Part shown: positions 1 through 8,324 of the stretch, in pieces | Position numbering within the stretch: position 1 is the stretch's first letter | Layout: each line of letters starts with the position of its first letter | Assembly: GCA_035560235.1 (NCBI GenBank) | Contig: DATMAG010000048.1 | Location: 1 to 29,071 of the forward strand | Direction of reading: 5' to 3' | Length of the DNA: 29,071 nt | Source: DASRDU01 sp035560235 | GTDB taxonomy: Bacteria; Acidobacteriota; Blastocatellia; RBC074 | Made by a program: the position numbers and the translations under genes | Notes under the pieces: model-generated | Databases searched by the model: none | What the model was told of the DNA's origin: nothing | Seen by the model: only the letters and a program-made list of their open reading frames with translations

Positions 1-39
1 TTCAAGTAGCGTTTGCTCAAGCGAGCGAATGTCGGCCAT
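1..39 (-). CDS. 5' end of an unidentified leftward gene (partial)
   Basis: Read leftward, the sequence gives an ATG at 39-37 preceded by a strong Shine-Dalgarno AAAGGAG at 48-54 with 8 nt spacing. The visible peptide is MADIRSLEQTLLE and then runs off the window edge. Thirteen residues are too few to assign a family. The start signal is one of the cleanest in the window, so I believe a real gene begins here. It also limits how far left the facing surface-protein gene can extend. Confidence 0.6.
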   Translation of the reverse strand, partial: MADIRSLEQTLLE

Positions 40-83
40 CGTGCGATCTCCTTTCAGTTTTGGTCAACCGAAAGTCTGATCGC

Positions 84-2450
84 ATGATGGCCTTATCAGC
101 CCTGACCACAATTCGGCATCATTTTTTGTCCTGTAGAGAGCCGGGCTTTAATGCTGCCGGAATTGGCGCCAATGACTTTGTTTACTTCTTCCGCATCACC
201 AATACCACTGGAACAGGGATTGGTGGGGCGCCGGTCTTTCCAATCAACGTCTTCCAAACCGGGTACTGCTCACCGACGATCACCAGTGTCGGCTTCTATC
301 ACAAGGCAGGAGCCGATCCGAGTACGAACACTACGCTGTTTCAGAACCCCGGTCTGGTGACTTTCAACTGGTCGAGCGATGTGATTGATCCGGGCGAAGA
401 CAGCGCGATTCTGTTTTTCACCTCACCTGATCCGCCATCTCGCCAGGCTGTGACGATCAGCGGTGGTGGTGGTACTGTCGGCGGCGTCTCTTCCAATGGG
501 CAGAAACCAACAGGATCTTCGGCCAGCGCCGATGATCAGGTCACGATTGATCCGAACCTCAAATTGCCGGTTTACGGCCCCTGCCTGGCAAAGATCGAAG
601 TAGATAAGAAGATAGGTTGCTCTCAGAACGGGCCATTCACGGATGGGCCAGAGACAGCATCGGACGGATCAGATGTCTGGTATCAGATTACAGTCAGTAA
701 CAAAGGCAGCGTGCCGCTGACCAATATCACGGTTCAGGACCCATTACTGATACAGGGTGGTGATTTGAAGCCACTCTTTAGTGTTCAGGATCCATTTCTT
801 ATGGTCAGGGTAGCTCCGATTCCAGGTCAGGGGATTTTTCGTGAGGGATTGGATCCCGGCCAAATGCGGAAAATTGTGGTCAAGCGACGGGCCACTTCGG
901 GAATACCAGTACCCGGAGACTCGATGAATGGACTGAATACAGTTATGGTGACAGGAGAGTATCTGATTCAGAATCAGGATGGCAGTGTATCAACACAATC
1001 ACAGGTAGTCAGCAATAAGGACGAGGTCAACCTTGATGTGAAAGCCTCAATCATTAGCTGCGAGAAGCTGGTCAATGGGGCGAGTAACCTCACAACCCCT
1101 GACAATGCATTTCCACTTACGCTGACCTACACGCTCAAGGCAACCAACAATGGAGTGACGAATCTGGACCTTACACTGGATGACCCCAAACTGAAGGATT
1201 TGAAAACCAATCCACCTCCCGGCATCACACCCGGCGGCGATATGCTGCCGAAAGTCTGTACTGGTGTTGCGCCAAACGGAATGTGTCAGGCCACCGTGAC
1301 TCTGACACTGGACAGCAAAGCGGCATTTCAGGCTCCCAACAGCAATGGTAATCGGCTGTCAGACACACCGAGTTCACTGACCACGACCAATATAATGAAG
1401 GCAACCGGTCGGGCTTCCGGGCCTGCAGGCTGTACCAGTACAGTGATGTCAGAATGCACGGCCATCGTGAATCTGGCAACGATACCAACCAAAACCTGCA
1501 TCGTTACCAAATGCGTAGGTGATGCATGCCGGGGCAGCGACCCCGGAATGCCGACACCGGATGTCTCTCCGGTCAGCGATCAGCGGCCCGGTTCGGTGCT
1601 GGTCTACAATCTCTATACTTCAAATATTGCCAGCCCGGCGACTGAAAACACGCGCCTGAACATTACCAATACTGCGCAGGGGTCTGTCTTTGTTCATCTC
1701 TTCTTTGTGGATGGAGAGACCTGTTCGGTGGCGGATTCATTCATCTGCCTCTCGGCGAATCAGAGCTGTGTGCTTTTTGCCTCGGACATTGATCCCGGCA
1801 TCAGAGGCTATGTGGTGGCCGTCGCGGTTGATGAGCAGGGCTGCCCGATCAAATGGAACTATCTGATTGGTGATGAGTACGTCAAACTGCAATCCGGGCA
1901 CGCGGCCAATCTCGCGGCTGAAGGTTTTGCCGCAATTCTGAACGATCCGACCGGATGCAACGCGAACAGCAGCACGGTCCCGCTCAGGCTGGACGGCGTT
2001 CATTACAACTCCGCGCCGCGCGTCCTGGCAGTTGACAATATTCTCAGCATCCGGGATGCCAACTCAACGCTGCTGGTCATCAACCGTCTGGGCGGCGAAC
2101 TCAATGGCAATGCCGACAGTGTCGGAGCCTTGTTCGGGCTGCTGTTTGACGGGCTTGAGAAAGCCTACAGTTTCACGACAAGTTCGGCGCGGTGCCAGTT
2201 CATCAACACTCTGTCAACGAACTTCCCGCGCACGACGCCGCGCCTTGACACGGTCATTCCCGTCAGTCAGTCGGGATGGATGAAACTGTGGTCGGTAAAT
2301 GAGTACGGGCTGATCGGCTCAGTACTCGTTTTCAATCCCAATGCCGCCAGCAACAGTTCGGCCTATTCGCAGGGACACAACCTGCACCTGCTGAGGCTGG
2401 GTGGAATAGCAGAGTACACGTTCCCGGTATTCCCGCCGAATGTTCCGTGA
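84..2450 (+). CDS. Large DUF11-like surface protein, probably 5'-truncated
   Basis: About 788 residues if started at ATG 84; TTG at 60 and ATG at 87 are alternatives and none has a clear ribosome binding site. Recognisable sequence begins only around residue 40 (a segment containing VYFFRITNTTGTG), followed by two DUF11-like bacterial surface repeats, one with VWYQITVSNKGSVPLTNITV and a later one with LTYTLKATNNGVTNL. The last 270 residues form a compact domain (LNITNTAQGSVFVHLFFVDG, then IGDEYVKLQSGHAANLAAEG) that I associate with acidobacterial surface proteins without a named function. Such proteins are normally exported, yet no signal peptide is visible, and the reading frame stays open to the window's left edge underneath a facing gene start. 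I infer loss of the original 5' end by rearrangement. Its function is unknown; adhesion or a cell-surface role is only a family-level guess. Confidence 0.7.
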   Translation: MMALSALTTIRHHFLSCREPGFNAAGIGANDFVYFFRITNTTGTGIGGAPVFPINVFQTGYCSPTITSVGFYHKAGADPSTNTTLFQNPGLVTFNWSSDVIDPGEDSAILFFTSPDPPSRQAVTISGGGGTVGGVSSNGQKPTGSSASADDQVTIDPNLKLPVYGPCLAKIEVDKKIGCSQNGPFTDGPETASDGSDVWYQITVSNKGSVPLTNITVQDPLLIQGGDLKPLFSVQDPFLMVRVAPIPGQGIFREGLDPGQMRKIVVKRRATSGIPVPGDSMNGLNTVMVTGEYLIQNQDGSVSTQSQVVSNKDEVNLDVKASIISCEKLVNGASNLTTPDNAFPLTLTYTLKATNNGVTNLDLTLDDPKLKDLKTNPPPGITPGGDMLPKVCTGVAPNGMCQATVTLTLDSKAAFQAPNSNGNRLSDTPSSLTTTNIMKATGRASGPAGCTSTVMSECTAIVNLATIPTKTCIVTKCVGDACRGSDPGMPTPDVSPVSDQRPGSVLVYNLYTSNIASPATENTRLNITNTAQGSVFVHLFFVDGETCSVADSFICLSANQSCVLFASDIDPGIRGYVVAVAVDEQGCPIKWNYLIGDEYVKLQSGHAANLAAEGFAAILNDPTGCNANSSTVPLRLDGVHYNSAPRVLAVDNILSIRDANSTLLVINRLGGELNGNADSVGALFGLLFDGLEKAYSFTTSSARCQFINTLSTNFPRTTPRLDTVIPVSQSGWMKLWSVNEYGLIGSVLVFNPNAASNSSAYSQGHNLHLLRLGGIAEYTFPVFPPNVP

Positions 2451-2592
2451 TATCGGAACATTTCAGAGCGGCGCAGCGTCCGGCAGAATTCCTCACCCCT
2501 GTTGTTCAGAGCTGGTCGCTGCGCTGCTTTATCGGTTCATTGCAGAGGTCACTTCCGGTATCGGAGCCTGCAGCCTCAGGACACCGGGACTG

Positions 2593-3462
2593 TCAGGTAA
2601 GCAGGAGCGGAAAGAACTGCCCGCCCATCGGCTGTCCGGCTGGAATCACCGGCACGCCTTCAAGCAACGGCTCGTCAGAGGCCGATTTCACGCCGTCACG
2701 AAAGACATTGATGACAGTCGCGCGGCGCGCCCGGTCTGAACTGTTGCGGTATGACCCGTGCACCAGCAGCGGATGATGAAACGCGCACTCACCGGGTCTG
2801 AGTTCAATTGCCACCGGCCTGAACTGCTCGCGCTGCTCTTCATTCAGCACCGTCTGAATCGCGTTCATATCTCCGGCCAGCCCTGTAATCGGCAGCAGAT
2901 TCCACCGGTGGCTGCGCGGGACGTAATGCAGACAGCCGTTTTCAACCGTGGCCTCGTCGAGCGCGATGTGACAGGTCAGGTGCGCCATCGGACGGGTGCG
3001 CGTCCAGTACGAATAGTCCTGATGCCAGGCTACCACGCCGCCGTGCTGCGCCGGTTTGCAGAACAACTGATCGTGCCAGAACCGCACCGCACCGCCGAGC
3101 AGTTGCGCAGCCGCTATGGTGAACGCCGGGTTCCATAACAGATCGTGCAGCCCCGCCATAATCCGCCACGCGCCGAGCGAGTGAAACAGAATCTTGTCGG
3201 GATCAGCCGATTCGTTCGAGTGGTGTTCGTACCAGAGCGGGTTGCCGACGTGAGCCGCCGACATCAGTTCATCAACTTCGGCGCGCAGCGCGTCCGTCTG
3301 CGCCTCCGTCAGCACTCTGATGCCTTTCAGGTAGCCGTACTCATTGAAGAAGGCCACCTGCTCATCGCTCAGCCGGTACTGCTTCCATTCGGCAGGTGAG
3401 GCAGGCATTTTGAAAAGATCGCTGACAGGCGTGTGATATGCAGACAGATCATTATTCATCAT
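2593..3462 (-). CDS. Phytanoyl-CoA dioxygenase (PhyH) family Fe(II)/2-oxoglutarate oxygenase
   Basis: This 289-residue protein has the PhyH double-stranded beta-helix signature. The HxD iron-binding motif is in WHQD (His147, Asp149), the distal iron-binding His is in PLLVHGS (His235), and a 2-oxoglutarate-binding Arg candidate lies in RARRATVINVF about 10 residues later. The stretch ENGCLHYVPRSH between them is typical of the family. Members hydroxylate or otherwise oxidise small molecules using Fe(II), O2 and 2-oxoglutarate, and the substrate cannot be read from sequence. The ATG at 3462 is immediately adjacent to the TAG of the upstream nitrilase-family gene (no intervening base), so the two are probably translationally coupled and may act on the same compound. 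No signal peptide, so probably cytoplasmic. Confidence 0.85.
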   Translation of the reverse strand: MMNNDLSAYHTPVSDLFKMPASPAEWKQYRLSDEQVAFFNEYGYLKGIRVLTEAQTDALRAEVDELMSAAHVGNPLWYEHHSNESADPDKILFHSLGAWRIMAGLHDLLWNPAFTIAAAQLLGGAVRFWHDQLFCKPAQHGGVVAWHQDYSYWTRTRPMAHLTCHIALDEATVENGCLHYVPRSHRWNLLPITGLAGDMNAIQTVLNEEQREQFRPVAIELRPGECAFHHPLLVHGSYRNSSDRARRATVINVFRDGVKSASDEPLLEGVPVIPAGQPMGGQFFPLLLT

Positions 3463-4317
3463 CTATTCCGGTTTGAGACTGGCTCTGTTCTTTGTTTCCT
3501 CAATCATCTGCTGCCAGTATGAAGCGAGGAACGGCGGGTTGCTGAGACTGTCGAGAACATACGACCGATCCGCGCGCGCAAGGTCAAGCACGGCAGTAAT
3601 CATCTCTTCCTGATAGTACCCCGCCTCGGCGAGCGGAATCCCGTTCGGTTCGCGGATGAATGACATTCCGCTCGAAGTCTGCAAACCATCCGGCGACTGT
3701 CCGATGGTGTTGGCGACGCAGTGAAAGATCTTCGAGTTCGGCCCGACCGGCTGCTGCGCGCGTCCCGAAGTCCGCTTCCAGCACACGGCTTCGATCTCAT
3801 CCGAACTGCACGACGGATGAAAGAGAATCTGCGCGCCTGCCATTGCCGGAATCCGGTAGAGTTCAGGATGCCTGCCATCGCGGCAGATCACGAGCGTGCA
3901 AAGCACTCCGTCAATTTCAAAGAGTGACAGTTTGTTGCCGCCGCGACAATACTTCTTTTCATCGCGCCCGGCCATATTGACCTTGGCGTACTCGTGAATG
4001 ATGCGCCCCGCCGGATCGATCACGTGCATCAGGTTCAAAAAGCGGTCGTGTGTCTGCTGAATCGTTCCGGCAATCACCCAGATGTTACTTTCAGCCGCCG
4101 CCTCGCAGGTCTGCTCAAGCGCCCGCCGCACCGCTTCAGGTTCAAGCGTGGTGAGATAAGGAAAGTAATAACTCGTCAGATTCGCTTCAGGAAACAGCAC
4201 CACGCGGCTGCCTTCGCGGGCAGCGGCTTTGATGTAATGGAGCGTCCGGTCAAGGTTGTATTCAAGTGACCGCGCCCAGTGCATCTGGACGCACGAAACC
4301 TGCAGGGTCGAAGCCAT
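3463..4317 (-). CDS. Nitrilase superfamily carbon-nitrogen hydrolase
   Basis: A 284-residue carbon-nitrogen hydrolase with the full catalytic triad: Glu44 (LFPEANLTS), Lys112 (EYAKVNM) and Cys145 (LVICRDGRHPELYR). The family hydrolyses amides, nitriles or carbamoyl groups through a cysteine thioester. I place the start at ATG 4317 (MASTLQVSCVQMHW) because GGGAG lies 5 nt upstream and the beta-strand typical of the family begins right there. A longer reading frame to 4482 would overlap the neighbouring gene and adds low-quality sequence. The substrate is unknown. The segment after the catalytic Cys (HPSCSSDEIEAVCWKRTSGRA) is not one I can link to a characterised subgroup. It is directly followed by the PhyH oxygenase gene with no gap. 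Confidence 0.87.
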   Translation of the reverse strand: MASTLQVSCVQMHWARSLEYNLDRTLHYIKAAAREGSRVVLFPEANLTSYYFPYLTTLEPEAVRRALEQTCEAAAESNIWVIAGTIQQTHDRFLNLMHVIDPAGRIIHEYAKVNMAGRDEKKYCRGGNKLSLFEIDGVLCTLVICRDGRHPELYRIPAMAGAQILFHPSCSSDEIEAVCWKRTSGRAQQPVGPNSKIFHCVANTIGQSPDGLQTSSGMSFIREPNGIPLAEAGYYQEEMITAVLDLARADRSYVLDSLSNPPFLASYWQQMIEETKNRASLKPE

Positions 4318-4357
4318 TGTTACTCCCGTCTGAACTGGCCATTCAACATTTTCATCA

Positions 4358-4378
4358 ATGGTGAATGGTGAATGATGA
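4358..4378. repeat. Short tandem 7-bp repeat
   Basis: Two exact copies of ATGGTGA followed by ATGATGA, lying in the 89-bp spacer between the nitrilase-family gene and the upstream alpha/beta hydrolase gene. It may be neutral intergenic slippage DNA. Confidence 0.6.
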
Positions 4379-4406
4379 AGGTTGATATGTGCGGCTGCAG
4401 CGCCGC

Positions 4407-5435
4407 TTATTTCTGATGCAGAAAATGTCTGACGACTGCGACAGTCGTGTTGTTTTCGCAGCCTGTCGCCAGATGGCCGCAATCGCCGCTGAGTTCGAGC
4501 GTCTGCGCTTTCAGAAGTTTCGCAAACTCAAGCGCCGGGGCGGGGTTGACCATATGATCCTGCGTGGCCACGATGACCAGGGTTTTCGCCTTCACTGCTG
4601 CCGCTGCCTTTTCCATCGAACCAGCGAAGCTGCGGCTGATGTCGTGCGCCATCATCGCCCGCAACTGCGCGGCCCAGTCGAGCGGCCTGAACCCGCGAAT
4701 GTAATTCTGCTCTTCAGCGGCGATGAATTTCTGAAAGTCGGCAGGCGCGGTCTGCGCGTTGCGATTGTGCGGCGTGGCCAGCGCGAGCGCGTGAATGTGC
4801 GCAATCAGCCGCATCGCTGAATCAGCGTCAGCGCAACCCTTTGAGAGTTCAATCGCCTGCAATTCAGTGCGCCAGAGCAGCAGGTCATAAGCCGTCTGCA
4901 TCGTGGTGCCGACTATCGGCACGGCCCTGTCCATAAAATCGGGATAAGCCGTCATCCACTGAAACGTCTGCATCCCGCCCATTGAAATGCCGACGACAGC
5001 GAACAGATGCTTCAGCCCGAGCGTTCTGGTCACAAGCTGATGCTGCGAACTGACCAGATCGCGAATCGTGAAGCGCGGGAATTTTTCGCCCGGCTGCTGC
5101 GTGCTGTTCGATGGCGAGGAGGAAACGCCATTGCCGAGCGCGTCAACCGCGATGACGAAGAAACGCTCAGTATCAATCATCCTGCCGGGGCCGAAGTTGC
5201 CGGCGAGCTGTTCGCTTTTGCCGGAAAACCAGGTCGGGAAAAGTACCGCGTTGGATTTATCGGCATTGAGCGCGCCGAACGTGCGATAGCCGATTTTGCA
5301 GTCACGAATGAGTTCGCCGCTTTCGAGTCTGAAATCGCCGAGATCGGCAAACTTCAGCGCGCCCGGCTCATCGCCGTAAACCGGCAGCGCCATTACTGCC
5401 AGCAGAATGACGAGTGATCCGATGATTGGCTTCAT
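4407..5435 (-). CDS. Secreted alpha/beta hydrolase, homoserine O-acetyltransferase (MetX)-like
   Basis: This 342-residue protein starts with a signal peptide (Lys2, a hydrophobic run at residues 4-18, then a likely cleavage near Ala-Leu-Pro-Val-Tyr-Gly). The catalytic triad of the alpha/beta hydrolase fold is clear: nucleophile Ser151 in VGISMGGMQ, Asp293 in ATQDHMV and His321 in GDCGHLA. The arrangement, including the early IGYRTFG and the DALGNGVSSSPSNS loop, resembles the MetX/homoserine acetyltransferase branch. Export argues against a methionine-biosynthetic role, so a secreted esterase or hydrolase is likelier. I chose ATG 5435 because GGAGGAAG sits just upstream; a longer TTG start would read through that ribosome binding site. 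It may be co-transcribed with the nitrilase and PhyH genes 89 bp downstream. Confidence 0.83.
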   Translation of the reverse strand: MKPIIGSLVILLAVMALPVYGDEPGALKFADLGDFRLESGELIRDCKIGYRTFGALNADKSNAVLFPTWFSGKSEQLAGNFGPGRMIDTERFFVIAVDALGNGVSSSPSNSTQQPGEKFPRFTIRDLVSSQHQLVTRTLGLKHLFAVVGISMGGMQTFQWMTAYPDFMDRAVPIVGTTMQTAYDLLLWRTELQAIELSKGCADADSAMRLIAHIHALALATPHNRNAQTAPADFQKFIAAEEQNYIRGFRPLDWAAQLRAMMAHDISRSFAGSMEKAAAAVKAKTLVIVATQDHMVNPAPALEFAKLLKAQTLELSGDCGHLATGCENNTTVAVVRHFLHQK

Positions 5436-5548
5436 CTCTTCCTCCAAAAGCGGCTGTAGTGATCTGATGAAAATGATCCGGCGGGTCAGCGCAGTTCAGC
5501 TCTGAACCGCCGCATCGGGCTGATCCGTGTTCCAGTCAGCGTTTTGCT

Positions 5549-6961
5549 TCAGGGTCTGATGTTGTACGACTTGATCTTGCTGTTGAGCGTCGTGTTGTTC
5601 ATGCCGAGCAGGCGGGCGGCGCGGCTCTGATGGCCGCCGGTCATTTCGAGGGCGCGTTTGATCAGTTCGATTTCAAAGCGCGAGACTTCGTCGTAAAACG
5701 AAATGCCGCGTGACAGATCAAGCTCGCCGGCGATGGCAGTGGCGCTGCTGCTGACGGCAGCGGCGGTTGCGGAGGGCGGGCGAACGATCTCTTCGCGCAG
5801 GCAGTCAAGTGTCAGCGCATCGGTGCGCGCGATGATGACGGCGCGTTCAATGGCTGTTTCCAGTTCGCGCACGTTGCCGGGCCAGGAGTGATTTTCGAGC
5901 GCCCGCAGCACTTCAGGCGCAAGCTGTTCCGAGACACTGCGACCGTTTTCGGCGTTGTACTTGCGAATGAAATGCTGCGCGAGCGGCAGAATATCCTCGC
6001 GGCGTTCGCGCAATGGCGGCAGATGAATGTTGATGACGTTGAGGCGGTAAAACAGGTCTTCGCGGAAATCGCCCGTCTCGACAGCCTTGCGCAGATCAAT
6101 GTTGGTGGCCGCAATGATCCGCACGTCAACGCGGCGCGGCTGCGTGTCGCCCAAAGGCGTGAATTCGCGCTCCTGAATCACGCGCAGCAGCCGGGCCTGC
6201 GTTTCGGGCGGAATGTTGCTGATTTCATCCAGAAAGATCGTCCCGCCGTCAGCGACTTCAAAGAGTCCTTTCTTGGCTGCGACCGCGCCGGTGAACGCGC
6301 CGCGCGTGTGGCCGAAGAGTTCTGATTCGAGCAGTTCCGACGGAATGTTGCTGCAGTTGACGGCGACGAACTGACCCGATTCGGCGCGCGGGCTGGAAAA
6401 GTGAATCGCTCGCGCAATGACTTCCTTGCCCGTGCCTGATTCACCTGTGACGAGGACAGTCGAGCGGGCGGGCGCGACCTGTTCGATCAGATCGAAGACT
6501 TCGCGCATCGGCGCGGAACTGCCGATGATCTGACTGCGATCAGCCGAAGTCTTCAGCGTGCGGCGCAGCACGCGGCGCTCCTCATCGCCGCGACGGCGCG
6601 CAATGCCTGCGGCCACGATCTTCAGAATCGCTTCGTTCTCAAACGGCTTGCGGATGCAGTTGAACGCGCCAAGCTGCCACGCGGCGATGGCGGTGTCGAA
6701 GGTCGCGTAAGCCGTAATCATAATCACAACGGCTTCACGGTCGAGTTTGAGAATCTCTTCGAGCGCGCGCAGTCCGCCCATGCCGGGCATCGAAACATCG
6801 AGCAGGATTACGTCATATGCGCGTTCGGTCAGCTTTTGAATGCCTTCCTCGCCGGTCTTTGCCAGATCCACGCGGTGGCCTTCCTGCGAGAGCAGGCTTT
6901 CCAGCACGTCGCGCATGATCTCTTCGTCATCTACAATCAGAATGCTGCCTTTTTTTGCCAT
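5549..6961 (-). CDS. NtrC-family sigma-54-dependent response regulator
   Basis: This 470-residue regulator has three domains. Residues 5-120 are a receiver domain with acidic residues Asp11/Asp12, phospho-acceptor Asp55 (VILLDVSMPG) and Lys105 (IRKPF). Residues 140-375 are an AAA+ sigma-54 interaction domain with Walker A GESGTGKE (173-180), the sigma-54-contacting loop GAFTGA (221-226) and Walker B TIFLDE (241-246). Residues 425-470 are a Fis-type helix-turn-helix ending in AARLLGMNNTTLNSKI. It should activate sigma-54 promoters when phosphorylated. No histidine kinase is adjacent, so it is an orphan here. I chose ATG 6961 (MAKKGSILIVDDEE) because the receiver fold starts there; the upstream extension to 7030 is poor sequence. 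No convincing -24/-12 promoter was found in the window. Confidence 0.93.
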   Translation of the reverse strand: MAKKGSILIVDDEEIMRDVLESLLSQEGHRVDLAKTGEEGIQKLTERAYDVILLDVSMPGMGGLRALEEILKLDREAVVIMITAYATFDTAIAAWQLGAFNCIRKPFENEAILKIVAAGIARRRGDEERRVLRRTLKTSADRSQIIGSSAPMREVFDLIEQVAPARSTVLVTGESGTGKEVIARAIHFSSPRAESGQFVAVNCSNIPSELLESELFGHTRGAFTGAVAAKKGLFEVADGGTIFLDEISNIPPETQARLLRVIQEREFTPLGDTQPRRVDVRIIAATNIDLRKAVETGDFREDLFYRLNVINIHLPPLRERREDILPLAQHFIRKYNAENGRSVSEQLAPEVLRALENHSWPGNVRELETAIERAVIIARTDALTLDCLREEIVRPPSATAAAVSSSATAIAGELDLSRGISFYDEVSRFEIELIKRALEMTGGHQSRAARLLGMNNTTLNSKIKSYNIRP

Positions 6962-7030
6962 AGGTTCTGATGAAATCTCAGGTGACTGGACTGCAAGCGG
7001 GATTATCGGGCATCGCTGAAGGCTAAACAA

Positions 7031-7384
7031 GTGAGCCGATTGCGGAGGGACAGGACTGAGCGCCGCCTGTCAGCAGACTGGAATGACAGCCTGATTCCAG
7101 TGCTGCGTGGTTTGCCTTTTGCTCACCGATTTGGTCTGCTTGATGCGGGCGCGCCGGTCTGTGGTTGCGGGCTGATGGTCAGCCCTAGCTCATGGCAGAA
7201 CGGGTCGAAAGAGTCCACGTAAACCGGTGGCGGTGGGAGCAGCGAAGCGCTTTGACCACAGTCGCCGGTGAGCATGGCCGTTTCTTAGGGGTAAGTCCTG
7301 CCGGCGAAACTGCGCCGAGACCCGCCATAAACCAAAGCGGGCCGCAGGCGAATGTGGGGTCAAAGACCAGGTCAGCGGCGCGCT
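7031..7384 (+). ncRNA. Candidate structured RNA, class uncertain (HEARO/OMEGA-like is one hypothesis)
   Basis: No plausible protein gene lies in this 450-bp gap, but it is dense with exact complementary segments. GTGAGC 7031-7036 pairs with 7121-7126 and encloses two hairpins (7049-7054/7066-7071; 7077-7084/7094-7101, extended by 7071-7074/7102-7105). CTGTGGT 7159-7165 pairs with 7255-7261 and encloses hairpins 7169-7175/7179-7185 and 7241-7244/7248-7251. The next stem, 7262-7268/7301-7307, abuts it directly. Further stems are 7321-7325/7337-7341 and 7358-7361/7365-7368, and a possible outer stem joins 7149-7155 to 7377-7383. A GAAA loop at 7207-7210 favours the plus strand, but strand is not certain. 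Size, architecture and the starting GTGA recall stand-alone HEARO (IscB/IsrB guide) RNAs, from memory only. No iscB-like ORF accompanies it. It could instead be a leader of the regulator gene on the other strand. Confidence 0.4.
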
Positions 7385-7412
7385 CAATCCTTCACCTCTG
7401 AACCTTCAACGA

Positions 7413-8324
7413 TCATTTCTGCTTCGGCGTCTCAGCCGCTTTGCTGCCTTCAATCGGCCAGTCGGCGTGTCTGCTCCATTCATCAAATGATCCGTCATAG
7501 AGCCGCGCCTTGTAGCCCAGATACTTCGCCACAAAATAACCAAGACTGGCCTGCTGCCCGATGTGGCAGTAAGTCACCACCGTATCGCCCGCGTCGGCTC
7601 CGGCATTTTTGTAAAGGCTGCTGAGCGCCGCCTTGTCTTTGAACTTCAGACCAGGTTCGGTGACGAGACTCGTGAAAGGAACATTCATTGCGCCGGGAAT
7701 GTGTCCGGCGCGCGGCATCGAGCCGGGGTCTGTGCCTTCGTAAAAACGCGGCAGCCGCGAATCAATGATCGCCACTTTTGGTTTGTTCAGATTGCTCCTG
7801 AGCCACGCGGCGTCAGCAATCAGTTCCCTTTGCGGCTTCGGCGTCAGTGTGCCGCGAACCGGAGTCCTGATCTCAGCAGTAAGCGGCCTGTTTTCGGCCT
7901 TCCACGCAGGCATGCCGCCATCGAGCATCGAGGTCTGATCGCCCAGCCCAAGATAATCGAGCGTGAAATAAACACGCGCCGCCGGGCTGACCCAGTCTTT
8001 GCCGAAGTAAATCACAATGCGCGAATCGTTCGAGACGCCGAGCTTTTCAAAAGCCTCCTTGAGCTGTTCGATGGCGGGCATTTCGAGAATCAGCCTGCCT
8101 GGCTCCTGCGGCGTCGAGATGTCGCGCGTCGAAATGAACTGCGCGCCCGGCAGGTGTTCGGCGTCATATTCCTTGCGATCACCGACGTGCAGTAATACAA
8201 GCGATTTGTCATTGAGATGCTCGCTGAGCCACGCGGTTGTGACGATCATCGCAGCGTGATCTTTAGCCGCAGCCGAAACGATCAACAGCGAAAGCAGCAG
8301 GAATGCCGGAACAATTCTATTCAT
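7413..8324 (-). CDS. Exported two-domain rhodanese (thiosulfate/3-mercaptopyruvate sulfurtransferase family)
   Basis: A 303-residue protein with signal peptide (MNRIVPAFLLLSLLIVSAAA) and two rhodanese domains at about 25-150 and 165-292. The C-terminal domain has the active-site Cys253 in VTYCHIGQQAS, the usual position of the persulfide-carrying cysteine, and the family landmarks RAGHIPGAMNVP and YDGSFDEW. The N-terminal domain keeps the structural marks (EHLPGAQ, LDGGMPAW) but has no Cys at the equivalent loop (FGKDW, 108-111), which is the usual state for the non-catalytic half. The loop CHIGQQAS matches neither the CRxGxT-type nor the CGSGVTA loop of characterised thiosulfate and mercaptopyruvate enzymes, so I do not name a substrate. 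ATG 8324 is chosen because GGGAGAAAAG precedes it and it begins the signal peptide. Confidence 0.88.
   Translation of the reverse strand: MNRIVPAFLLLSLLIVSAAAKDHAAMIVTTAWLSEHLNDKSLVLLHVGDRKEYDAEHLPGAQFISTRDISTPQEPGRLILEMPAIEQLKEAFEKLGVSNDSRIVIYFGKDWVSPAARVYFTLDYLGLGDQTSMLDGGMPAWKAENRPLTAEIRTPVRGTLTPKPQRELIADAAWLRSNLNKPKVAIIDSRLPRFYEGTDPGSMPRAGHIPGAMNVPFTSLVTEPGLKFKDKAALSSLYKNAGADAGDTVVTYCHIGQQASLGYFVAKYLGYKARLYDGSFDEWSRHADWPIEGSKAAETPKQK

Noticed and set aside
3463..4482. N-terminally extended nitrilase-family protein
   Set aside because: The extra 55 residues overlap the upstream hydrolase gene and have no family similarity; ATG 4317 has a ribosome binding site.
7031..7384. RNase P RNA, tmRNA or a group II intron
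   Set aside because: The conserved GAGGAAAGTCC-type core of RNase P, the tRNA-like CCA end of tmRNA and an intron domain V pattern were looked for and not found on either strand.
7190..7387. Short open frame on the minus strand over the structured-RNA candidate
   Set aside because: The peptide is Arg/Pro-rich with no domain, and the same bases take part in many exact stems.
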